From Puccinia triticina (taxonomy: Eukaryota > Basidiomycota > Pucciniomycetes > Pucciniales > Pucciniaceae): a DNA stretch of 64,000 nucleotides. Where the stretch lies: contig NC_070562.1 in NCBI RefSeq assembly GCF_026914185.1, positions 4,278,001-4,342,000 on the forward strand, read 5' to 3'. The position numbers and the translations under genes were made by a program. Below are positions 54,566-64,000 of the stretch, one piece after another. Numbering within the stretch: position 1 is the first letter of the stretch; each line of letters opens with the position of its first letter. The notes beneath the pieces were generated by a model. It did no database searches. It was given only the letters and a program-made list of their open reading frames with translations, and was not told where the DNA came from.

Positions 54566-55478
54566 AGCTGTTGCCCAGCTGTGCAGCTATCACCAACACC
54601 GCAGCAGGTGCGCTGTGCACAGCGGGAAGCGCAGCGGTTTTTGCCCCGCTTCGCTAAGCTTTTAGCAGCGGGTGAGCCGCTGCGCTTTTCGCCGATTTAT
54701 CTGATGGGGGGAAAAGACAAGATTTCAGCGCGCTTTTTTCAGCAGCCTGCAGCGGAAAACCGCTGCGCTGACCGCTGAAACAGCGGAAAACCGCTGCGCT
54801 GCGCGCTGAAAAGCGGCCAACGTCGCTGACAAGAGCGCTGAGCGCTGAAAAGAGGTGAAGCTTGCTGAAAAGAGCGCTGAGTGCTGGAAAGTGGTCAATT
54901 TTTTTACTGCTGCGCATCTTGTGGTTGCTCCAAATTAAAAATTGGACTCTGCAGCACACAAAACCGCGGTGTTTCTCGCGCTACCATCGCTATTCTAAGC
55001 AAAAAGAGGCTTAGTGGACAAGCGTTGCTGCGATAGGAACACTTTTTGCGCTAGAATCGCTTTTTGTAGCGCAAAGCGAAGAAAAGCGCCTCCAGCCGCT
55101 GTGTCGCTTTCGCTCCGCTATTTTGCAGCGAAAGCGGGAAAAAAACACTTCGCTACCTGAGGATCAAAATCTGCGCAGCGGTTTTTTCGCTGCGCTGACG
55201 CTGAAAACAGCGCCTGGCCGCTGATGCTATCGCTTTTTGGCGCCAGGGAAAGCGGATGGCCGCTGCGCTTCGCCATTTTGGCGCTTTTGTCAGCGAAGCG
55301 CAGCGGTTGTGGTGAAAGTATCACCACAACAGGCCATCTTCTCCAGCTGAAAACCACAATCTAGCAAAACTTGGCAAGGCACCACAATGACCCCTTGCCA
55401 GCTCTGAGCTGATAATCATTGTTTTCAGCTGGAAAAGGTGGCCTGTTGTGGTGATAGCTGTACAGCTGGGCATCAGCT
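54566..55478. mobile_element. Palindrome-rich element with CCGCTGCGCT/AGCGCAGCGG interior
   Basis: Inverted ends about 30 bp long, AGCTGTTGCCCAGCTGTGCA on the left and the complement of AGCTGATGCCCAGCTGTACA on the right. Between 54595 and 55318 the sequence is packed with GCGCTGCGC-type inverted motifs, and this block is bracketed by TATCACC at 54588-54594 and 55319-55325, suggesting a 7-bp duplication and a nested insertion. Outer target duplication not clear. No gene. Confidence 0.6.
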
Positions 55479-55489
55479 CAACGGTGAAA

Positions 55490-55690
55490 AAATCCGATAC
55501 AATACATGTATCGGTCGATACAGTGTATTGTATTTGAAGATTTGATACAGCATTACTCAAAAGCTATATTGTATTGACTCATTCGATACGATAAAAACGT
55601 ATCGTATCGAAGATCTAATGTTTTGTATCGATCTTTTGCGGATTGGGTACGATACTGATACAGTATTGATACTGTATCAGTGGGATTTTT
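55490..55690. repeat. GTATC/GATAC palindrome cluster
   Basis: About fifteen GATAC or GTATC motifs in 200 bp, including TACGATAAAAACGTATCGTA and GATACAGTATTGATACTGTATC-type hairpins. It lies 200 bp beyond the end of the hAT transposase remnant and could be that element's subterminal repeat zone. Confidence 0.7.
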
Positions 55691-55896
55691 TTTAAAAGAT
55701 GTTATGAAGCCTATCATTGCACTTTTAACCACTCTTGGGTACTCATCTTATCCCTAGCCACCCTTGGCTACTAATTTTCATAATATATTCCGGTGTGCTA
55801 TTGTGATCTGCAGAGATCTAACTGTTTGACAAGCGTATTTTAAGGCACAAGCTACTATGAAGATAGAATCGCGAAAGTGCCAGAAAAACATTTGAA

Positions 55897-57201
55897 TTAG
55901 TGCACCGACTTTTTTCCCTTGTCAGCTTTCTCTTTTGTGGCCTGGGTGATGACATTTTGAGCCGATTCAAATGGACCATCCGGCTCGACACCCTGGACCA
56001 ACCATTGGTGGGAGCTTATGCATCGCTCAATCGTGTTAGCTGCTAGACTACCTTGATCGCCACCACATGTATCGGTGGCAGCCAAGAAACACCTCTCAAC
56101 ACTTGCTGACGTTGCACAGTAAGATAGGTAGTCCCTGGCCAAGAGAGCCTATATTGGGAACTTGTGGCCATGGTCCTATATGTAGTTGAATATTAGCAAT
56201 GGTTCATAATTGGGATTTGAAGTCAAGATTGAAATTGTACTTGCCTTCCACCATTTCAAGCACTCGCCCGCTTCAGAAGTGGGTAACTTGAACTTACCAT
56301 CCAAGTAAATAGTAAGCTCGTCATCCAAAGGGGAGATGTCGAACCCATCAGGGAAGTATTCGACTTCAGCTACAGCTTGGTTGTTTCCTCTGTGTACATT
56401 TTGAGAAGGCAGGGCTGGTTCCTTTGTACCTGTTGCGGCACCAAATTGCACTTTCCGATCTTGAAAGAGTTGGTTCAATAATTCTAGAGCATATTTGTAA
56501 TGGGTCAGAAATGACATCTTGAACATCGAAAGGCAAAAGCTAGGATTCAGAGCAGTTGCTAAAAGTATTGCATCACATGCCAGTGCCTTGTTAAGATACG
56601 TTTCCGTTTTGGCCGCCATTGCTTGAAGCATTTTTTGGAACTCAATTTCAGTGGGGGTGATTGATTTTATCTTCTCTTTGATGAAGGCCTTGATGTACCG
56701 GTATTCCAAAATCATTAAGCAGGCAGATGAGTGGTCCCCTTTGAGCTTCTTGGTCAGGAAATAAAATTCCTGATGAAGCACAGAATTATTTGATAAGATT
56801 TTAGAAATAATCAGAAGGATGGAAAGACGTAGACTTACATCAAGCATATCATTTAGCTTCTTAACAATGTCCCACTCCTCTTGACATATCTCAATCTTGT
56901 TGTAGTAATTTTTTCCACCCTCACTCTCTTGTTGGTCCCGTTTGTTATTGAGGAGTTTACAAATAATATTACGAGCTTGGTATCCACAATCACGGCTTTG
57001 GAACTTGATATTCCAGCGTATCCCACACCCTGCAATGAGACTAGGTCCATCGTAGTCAAGTTTTCTGCAGCATGTATTGTGTTTTGAATAATCCTTGGAC
57101 GGATTTGCAGGATTTTCCTGTATTTTCCCCCAAGGTTTGAGGCTGTTCAGGTCTCTTTCATTCATATTTTTACCCCTTAAAGGCCATGATGGTGTCATCA
57201 A
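55897..57201 (-). pseudogene. hAT transposase, C-terminal two-thirds
   Basis: The minus strand reads LDYDGPSLIAGCGIRWNIKF and SRDCGYQARNIICKLLNNKRD. After an intron at 56838-56770 come HQEFYFLTKKLKGDHSSACL and the RYIKAFI region. The hAT dimerisation domain follows after a second intron (near 56240-56178): ARDYLSYCATSASVERCFLA. An in-frame TAG (near 56145, FPI*ALLARDYL) interrupts it. The N-terminal zinc finger and first catalytic part are missing beyond about 57180, where another gene starts. It would once have cut and pasted hAT elements with 8-bp duplications, as seen repeatedly in this window, but no ends link it to those families. Confidence 0.85.
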
Positions 57202-57666
57202 TGATCATCTCGGCCACAGCAGCAATGATTCCAGTGCACCCGGGCCACAGCATACCAGCGTCTATCCCCCCACCAACCACCATCAAATGTCGCGTTTCGG
57301 GATCAACCTTTTTTGTAGGGAAAACCCACCGCCAGGATATCTCTTGGATACCGAGCTCTGGCGCATTCGCCAAATTGGCCCAGAACCAGTTCAACTCAAC
57401 GTGAGTTGAGATTTCTATCCTTTCTGATGGATGCTAATTTTTTATTTTATTTTTCTGCATGTAGCCGCAATTCATCCACTGCACAACCACCTTTAAGCTG
57501 TTCTTTTGGAAGCCGGGAAATAAGGAGGCCTACAACATGATTGAGCCCCGCAATAAGTCGTTCAAGGTCTCGGTCTCAGCTGGATCGATGAACCGTCAGG
57601 AGTTCCAGACCATCGTTGCTGCGGAATGCAACAAGATCTATGACGGCGCCGGAGAGCTCATCCTTA

Positions 57667-60600
57667 GGGGCAGGCTAAATCCACACCAAAAAATTACTTC
57701 ATCCACTCCAAAAATGGAGTGAACAGTAGTCCACTCCAACTTTCATTGGAGTGAACCATAGTCTACTCCAAATTTTGTTGGAGTGAACAAAATTACACTC
57801 CAAAAAAGCCTGTTTTTTGGAGTGTACCCATGATGCACTCCAAAAATTTTGGAGTGAACCCAATTCCACTCCAAAAATATTTTTTCCAAAGTAAAATGAT
57901 TCATTTTTTTGGAGTGCACAGACGTTCACTCCAAGTTTATTGGAGTGGTTTCACACAATATTCTAGTGAAAGAATTCAGGGTTCTCAAAGAGGAACAAAA
58001 CTTTATGTCAGCATCATATGTGTACTAGAGGCCAAGGCGGCTCCGCCGCTGCGGGGATCAAAGTCTTCCCCCCTCATGCAATAAGTTAATGCCATTCAGT
58101 GTTCCAGTATTACACGCAATAATTTTATATTCTACATCAAATGTGTAGTCATTCCATGTAGAAATTTTGGATACCAAAATCCACAAACCATTGCTCACAG
58201 TATTTGCATACTTCAAAGTCTTACTTACCCCACTTTTCCAACCAAGTTGATTTTTCTTTATGACCAAATCAAGATAAATTGAAATTTTCAGGTGCAAATG
58301 CTGGCCAATAATCTTCCAACAAGCCAACTCAAATTGTTGAGTGCTGCCATGGTTGGACAGGTCACAGCCAGCAACCAAGCTTGCAGCCCAATTTTGTTGC
58401 ACTCAGATTGACATGCACCTTCTTGTCATCCAGTCCTCATGGTTTGAATTCCAGTGAACACAAATCTCACATCCAGGGGCTCTATCCATTTCAGAAAATG
58501 TCCACTTCAATATGGTGAGAGCTCAACAGGTTATGTTTTCTTCTACCAAACCATATGTATATATTACTTGAGGGAATCATATTTCCTTGCTTTGGGTTAG
58601 TTTTCTGTGTGTCATTCAAAAACTTCAAAACACAGTCAGAGGAAAAGTAAAAAGGAAGTAGGGCAGATAATGGTCAACAAAAAATTGAGATGGAACCATT
58701 GAGGGTTAATGATTGTGGGAGGGTGGGAGGGTGGTAGAGTCTGAACTCAATAATAATCAGATACATCCTGTCATGTTTATTGGTCAACGGTGCAGAGGCC
58801 AAGCGGGACGGCGAGGCGCAGGACGTTGCCACAGATGTGCCAGTCGCCCGGGCTTGACTCGCTTGCAAAGGGGAAGCCCGGCTAAACAACACAGGACCCC
58901 AGGCTGAGCGTCGGGCAGGGCGAGATGAGGAGAGGACGTACGCTGTAGCCGCGTTCGCTCCATTCGACCGCGTCCTGGAGCCGATCCAGATAGGGCTTGA
59001 GCAGCTGGAGCACCTCTATCCCTTCCTCACAATAGATCCAGGAGTCGAAGAGGGCCTTCAGGACGGCGGATCCGACGATGGCGCGGGTCTGTCTGAGGCC
59101 GAGGGGGAGCTTGAGGCGGGGGGGGGGGGGGGGGGGGGATCGAGGTGCAATGTCTTCGTAGTAGAGTATTTCCTGCTTGAGCGCTTGAAACTCCTGCGGG
59201 GTTGGATAGTCGTCGGCGAGCTCATGTCAGCGTCGGAAGGCGACTCTGTTAGACAGGCTCACGACAATTCGTCTTGGAGGGGGAGAGCAAGGGATGGGGT
59301 ATATGTATGCTGGATATGTTTGACGTTACGTTTGAAGAATCACTGATCGGCCCAGCCCGTTCGTTACCGTCCTCGTCGACGGACAGGTACTCGCGAATGA
59401 CATGCTCAAGCTTCGGATCCGCCTGTTGCTCCCAATCTGAGGCAGGAGATTCGGAGAGACGATGGGAGACGGCGAGGAGGAAGGCGGCGGCAGCGATGAG
59501 CTTGGGTCTGGCAACGAGACACAAGGGGGACATCAAGGAGTCATTGACGAAACCCCAGGCGGCCTGAGTGATTGACTTGGCCTTTGCCTGATCGGCCATT
59601 TCGACTGCAAGCGAGGGTGTCGGTGTCCGGGCACGCGCATGGGACTTGTGAATGGATTTGGCACAGTGGATGAGGGAGACGTAGGGATGGGCGGTGACCT
59701 AGTCAAACCGGCGCCACGACGGGTGGGTTGGCGAGCCTATGGGCAGGTTGTATGTGGCTGGCCTTACCTAACAGTAGTTGGTGTCCGGTTGGGGCGCAGG
59801 GATGCAAGCCATGGTGGTTCAGGCGCAGGGCATGGCCAGTTTGACGGCGACAGGGGAGAGTTGACATAGTAGGGGGCAAGGGTTGATGGTTGGGGCATTG
59901 TGTCCGTTGGTGAGGCTGCGGTCGTCTCGGTGGGAACGGTGGTGGCGGGTAGTGTATGGTTGTGGCTGGTTGTGGCTGGAGGGGAGGTGGTTGTTGGGTG
60001 GTACCGCTGGGAGTATCACAGCAGATTAGATTGACTATAAAGTCGGGTCGGATTGGAGGTGTTATTTCCTCAGGCGACTTGAAGGCTGTAATTCCAGCTG
60101 GAGAGTCGTCTCACCCCCGTCCGCTGTTGCATTTGCGCAGTTTGGCGGGGGATATTCGTGGGCCCCCCTTGTGCTTTAGGGCTGGGGGCCTCCCTCCCAA
60201 CACTTTTTAACCCTGCTAGACAGGGATGGGTGTTGGTGCGTCAGCTTGCTGCGCTAGGTGGCTGGGTGCGGGTTTTTTTGCCACATGTTGTGCGTATTTT
60301 TTTTGTATTTGAGCAGCATGTGCCGCTTTCTCTTGTAATTAGTCTGTTTGTGGGTGTATGCGGTCTTTTGGCTCCCTGTTTTGTAAAAGGGAAAACCTTT
60401 GACCTTTTTTTTGTATTTTGGCAAATTGTAGGGGAAACCCTTGAATTTTTTTTCTACAAACCTGAGACTTTAATATACTTGGATTTAAAATAAATCAAAA
60501 ATGATGTATGTACGATTCTTTCAGTTTCTACAATGACTATATAAAACCTTCACCAGAAATAAATTTGTGGGGATTCAATTAGGTTGATTCATGTAACCTG

Positions 60601-61019
60601 CATACTACTGCTATAAATTTTTCCTGGTACTCCATCCCAAGAACTTGGAATATACATTTTTCAAAGTTACAAGTTTTGATTATACAGATTCAAAATTGCA
60701 TTTTTTTTTTAAATGTGAGAAGCCTTAATCCACTCCAATAAATTTGGAGTAAACATCTGTGCACTCCAAAAAAAAAAAAAAAAAAAAAAAATCTCCCTTG
60801 AAAAAATATTTTTGGAGTGGAATTGGGTTCACTCCAAAATTTTTGGAGTGCATCATGGGTACACTCCAAAAAACAGGCTTTTTTGGAGTGTAATTTTGTT
60901 CACTCCAACAAAATTTGGAGTAGACTATGGTTCACTCCAATGAAAGTTGGAGTGGACTACTGTTCACTCCATTTTTGGAGTGGATGAAGTAATTTTTTGG
61001 TGTGGATTTAGCCTGCCCC
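57667..61019. mobile_element. hAT-like element with CACTCCAA subterminal arrays and captured gene pieces (3353 bp), copy B
   Basis: Ends GGGGCAGGCTAAATCCACAC and its complement. 8-bp duplication CATCCTTA at 57659-57666 and 61020-61027. Terminal 350-540 bp match copy A (36209-39435). The interior 58020-60480 is unrelated to copy A and includes a cyclin exon on the minus strand and a poly-G run at 59119-59139. It disrupts the coding sequence of the unidentified gene. Confidence 0.93.
58915..59604 (-). pseudogene. Captured cyclin (CTD-kinase/cyclin K or T type) gene fragment
   Basis: Exon 59604-59368, bounded by CTTGCAG and GTAACG, reads SITQAAWGFVNDSLMSPLCL and VARPKLIAAAAFLLAVS, characteristic of the second cyclin fold of transcription-type cyclins (W-x-F-V/L-N-D-S, L-I-A-x-A). 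Further minus-strand pieces, LADDYPTPQEFQALKQEILY (about 59226-59165) and LKLPLGLRQTRAIVGSAVLK (about 59117-58940), look coding and may be later exons of the same gene. The first cyclin fold is not present. It is isolated inside the transposon, so capture is inferred. Confidence 0.65.
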
Positions 61020-61334
61020 CATCCTTAACCCTGCCACCGCGGGATTTGCTGAATCAGACATCGACTGGAAAATCTCAATGGGTCTGAAGACTACGCCAGA
61101 ATATAAAAAATCTGCAAAGCAAACTCTCAACAACAACAAAAAGTTTGATAGATGGATGAGGTACGTTGTGGACCTTGGCATGGACCACACCTCCGCAGCT
61201 TTGGAGATCTTGATGCAGAAGCCAGCCAAAAAAGCCAAACAACGGAAGGTCGCTGTGCGTTCCAAAATCACACTAGGGAACTCGCGGCTCTGCCGCGGAC
61301 TACAACCATACACAACCATTCCCAACTACACTAA

Positions 61335-62313
61335 GGCCCCGTTTGGCGCCGATATAATTGCGCGATATAATCTGGAAACTTGTGACATCTTGTCAGCCTT
61401 AGAGTCAACACAGTTGACCTAAAACTGCCTTTTATCTCCATTTTATACCTAAATGTGCTCATATCTTTTTAACCTTGAGACATAAGGTTGTTTTCACTTC
61501 AGATTCTGATTTCTCATGCAATTTTGACCCTAGTGTTCACTGATCACTTTACAATATCTCTACTCCTTCATAGAGTTTGTGGTTTGTGACACACATGCGC
61601 AGCAGCGCCATGTAGTCGCGCCTGAGCGCTTTCAACCACATGTACATGTGTGATTATGTCATCCAACTTTGAAAATTTTCGAAGTCAGGATCCCCCATGC
61701 AGCTGGAGGATCCACAGACTTCAGCACACCAGAACCATACCCCAGAGACACCCAGGATCACTAACCAGAGGCCACTTCACTCCCAGTATCACCACAGGAT
61801 ATTGACAGTAAGTACCCTCTTCTACTGACCTTGTTTATCTCAGAGGAAACTCTGTTGCTCTTGACTGCTCTCTCCCTGCTTCTGTTTCTCTCTTCTGCTT
61901 CAAAAGATCTATAGGTTATCTCTTGTTAAGACCTTTAAAACCAGAGCAGAGTAGTCATCCTACTTCTGAATCCCACCACCGTTTCCTTGGTGTGAGTGGA
62001 GACTGTTGCATCTCTAGCACAGTTGGCAGCCTACTTTTCTAGGTAAAGCTTGGCCCATATTAAATCAAAACTCAAAAGATCAAGTTTCTCTCTTCTCAGT
62101 TTCTCTCTTCTATTTCTCTTCTCCTCACTGCTTGTATTTCTTTATCCCCAGAAATTCAACCAGTGTCCCCCTTTTTTTTGTGTCCTGTTGTCACATAAGA
62201 GACTCAGGCTCACACATCTGATCAAGTTTTGGCGGACCTGATCAGATGTCACATAGGATGTCATGCAAAAAAACTCATATATTGCCTGGATCATATCGGC
62301 TCCAAACAGGGCC
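61335..62313. mobile_element. PIF/Harbinger-like non-autonomous element, 979 bp
   Basis: Ends GGCCCCGTTTGGCGCCGATA and the complement of GGCCCTGTTTGGAGCCGATA, flanked by TAA at 61332-61334 and 62314-62316. A GGCCC(T/C)GTTTGG terminus and a 3-bp TAA duplication are typical of PIF/Harbinger MITEs. No gene. Confidence 0.85.
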
Positions 62314-62423
62314 TAATAACACAATCATCGCAAAGAGTAAATTCCACACAGAACAGACGAAAAAGGTTCAAGTAAAGAAACTAAAGTACATGCAGAAAAT
62401 GAAACTTAACCACAAATAATGTG

Positions 62424-63400
62424 TCATTCTACCCCCTCCTTTATCACACCCAAATGAACAATGTTTGAAGTGACCTGTGATTTGTACGTATCTGCGACCA
62501 AGCCCACCATGACACCGTCCACACTTGTTGTTCTGGATAGAGCCACGTACAACTGTCCATGCGCAAAAACTGGCTTAGGTAGAAAAACTCCAACAAGTTT
62601 GAGTGTTTGCCCTTGAGCCTTGTTGGCAGTCATGTCAAAAGCCGGACTTACTGGGAATTGATATCGAGAAAATTTGGTTCCAAACGCCTTGTCTGCATCA
62701 TGGATGATGCTCACCTTCGGCAGGGCAACTTCTGTCCCTGCCGTCGGACCGGTCATTACCTGGCACCTCAAAACATGAGGCTGTATACCTGTGACTAATA
62801 CTCTGGTGCCATTGCATAAGCCTGTACCTATTGTCAGGTTTTGCAGGCAGACAACCGGCATGCCTTCTTTCAGTTTGAGAAATGGTAAAGGAAAGCTAGG
62901 CAACAAAACCTTGCCCAATATTTCTGTACCAACGGTCTCGGCGATATCACTGAGAACTTGATCAACAGCCTGGACTAAAATAAGACGACCCGGCAGCCAA
63001 TTGAGGCAGACGACGTTGATGGAATCGAAGTTGACGTTCAACGGTGTCAGGATAGCGCGAGAACTGTAGTACGCTACTCCGGTCTCGGTCTTTCCAACGT
63101 CGAGTACTGATTTTGGATCCCCATAAACGAACTTGACCAATTCTTCAAGCACTACCAAGTGGACACGGGCGGTGAACACGCGCACCTGGTCTAGAACCAC
63201 CGACTCTGAATTGATCTTCATGCCAGTACCCAATCCTATACCGAGCAACCAAGATCCGAAATGTCTTGCTCAAAGCTCAGCATCATTGCCTTGAAGACAA
63301 GCCGCAGCCAGGCGCATGTTCTCCGACAACTTGAACCGCGTAACTTGCGACCATAAGTATGATCCAATCAAACTCGCTGAACCCTGCGCAAAAATATTGC
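62424..63400 (-). pseudogene. Helitron helicase, C-terminal fragment (PIF1-like)
   Basis: The minus strand reads SYLWSQVTRFKLSENMRLAA, then an in-frame TGA (near 63270), then FGSWLLGIGLG. It continues with NWLPGRLILVQA, KEGMPVVCLQNLTIGTGLCN GTR, SPAFDMTANKAQGQTLKLVG and YVALSRTTSVDG. These match helicase motifs IV to VI of the Helitron Rep/helicase protein. The Rep nuclease and helicase motifs I-III are absent, so it is a 3' fragment. The stop is most simply CGA to TGA. Confidence 0.9.
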
Positions 63401-64000
63401 CACCCCTAACTCATGTCTCAAGCACATCCCCGGCAATTAGAGAATGACCAACAAAACAATATTGGCATACGCGGCGGATGAGGAGCCCGGGGAAGGGAAC
63501 TGTACTTGAGGAGTCCACAATAGTGAGAAAAATATGCCAGTTGTAGGAGATCAGCACATGATTAGGTCAATTGGGTACCAGCCGGTGATTACTGGAAAAG
63601 GAACACCTCTGCGCCGGATAAAGTATGAGAAAATGTTGTCTGCAGGGGAGCGGCATGACCGAGCCAGGGATTTGAACAAATGATTGGGTAGATTGAGTTG
63701 AAACCAAAGGCTTGCGGGTGGAAAAACATATCTGCACCGGACAAAGGAAGTGAAAAAGAAATGAGATTAGCCATTCACGGAAAATGAAAAGTCAAGGTAC
63801 CAACAAGATGGACAAAGTGGGTAGGGGAAGACAAACTAAAAGCAAACATGTGATGTCAATTCAATAGATGCACAAGGAAGTTGATCGCGAAGTGTATCAA
63901 AAAGCAGTCAAATTGTTGCGTGTAGGCTTGGGTCGTGACAATTTGGTTTGGGTCGTGGAAAATGATGTGATTCCTGTTTGGGCAAGTGGAAAAATAGCTG
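63401..64000. other. Right edge, no gene recognised
   Basis: No coding frame with motifs. Two stretches, AAGGAACACCTCTGCGCCGG (63598) and AAAAACATATCTGCACCGGA (63722), are loosely similar. Confidence 0.4.

Larger units (their letters stand above)
57180..62419 (+). pseudogene. Unidentified gene broken by a hAT-like element and a Harbinger-like MITE
   Basis: Pieces: up to about 57402 (GINLFCRENPPPGYLLDTEL), an intron ending TGCATGTAG at 57464, then 57465-57666 (TFKLFFWKPGNKEAYNMIEP, QEFQTIVAAECNKIYDGAGE), 61028-61334 (LNPATAGFAESDIDWKISMG, KFDRWMRYVVDLGMDHTSAA) and 62317-62419 (basic tail ending KMKLNHK, stop TAA). Removing both insertions, each with one duplicate, leaves a single open frame across both junctions. 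The 5' start is uncertain. The family is not recognised. The stop is 4 bp from the convergent Helitron helicase stop, so it may be a Helitron passenger gene. Confidence 0.7.

Noticed and set aside
54588..55325. TATCACC repeats as proof of a third CAAC-type insertion
   Set aside because: The sequence between them does not have clean inverted CAAC..GTTG ends, so it is kept as a hint only.

Overview
The window is eukaryotic and looks like transposon-rich fungal DNA, most likely a rust fungus (Pucciniales). Introns are short (about 57-100 nt) with GT..AG borders. A Ty1/copia element carries a primer-binding site that matches the anticodon arm of the fungal initiator tRNA-Met. Several other retrotransposons and transposons also look fungal. 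The rust assignment is inference; the fungal assignment is well supported.

Layout. Bases 1-6650 hold the only two intact multi-exon host genes, both on + : a 13-exon mitochondrial succinyl-CoA ligase beta subunit (1305-3428, 422 aa) and a 13-exon secreted GH26-type beta-mannanase-like protein (4487-6648, 396 aa). A short possible secreted-protein gene lies at 53324-53488. Almost everything else is mobile DNA, mostly dead. There is a complete 9.3 kb Ty1/copia element (11805-21081, - strand) and a complete 11.8 kb Ty3/gypsy element with a C-terminal chromodomain-like segment (39460-51273, - strand). There is also a 7.0 kb Tc1/mariner-type element with a second gene (28072-35095), a hAT transposase remnant (55897-57201), a Helitron helicase remnant (62424-63400), and many non-autonomous elements whose target-site duplications can be read directly.

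Two observations tie the window together. First, bases 25637-51803 are one dead histone H4 gene. Its pieces (25637-25688, 28036-28071, 35096-35192, 51672-51803) join at the correct codon phases into H4, but transposons have stretched it to 26 kb: one Tc1/mariner copy sits inside the coding exon, and the two introns, each about 95 nt originally, are filled with nested elements. Most H4 substitutions, including two of its three stops, are C-to-T or G-to-A at former CpG sites. Second, there is a set of hAT-like elements (8-bp target duplications) built from dense arrays of short palindromes. Outer zones are made of one motif (CACTCCAA/TTGGAGTG, or CGCGCACTGC/GCAGTGCGCG), and inner zones of a GATGACCGGTC/GACCGGTCATC palindrome. 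The inner motif is shared between elements with unrelated ends. A further pair of elements with CAAC..GTTG ends and 7-bp duplications has the same style, and one of them is almost wholly a (TATGCTACGC)n tandem array.

Several insertions are dated relative to each other by nesting or proven by an empty site inside the window: the copia LTR pair, the two sister hAT-like elements, and the interrupted Tc1 transposase. The right end (57180-62419) holds a second, unidentified gene broken by two insertions, whose stop codon is 4 bp from the convergent Helitron helicase stop.
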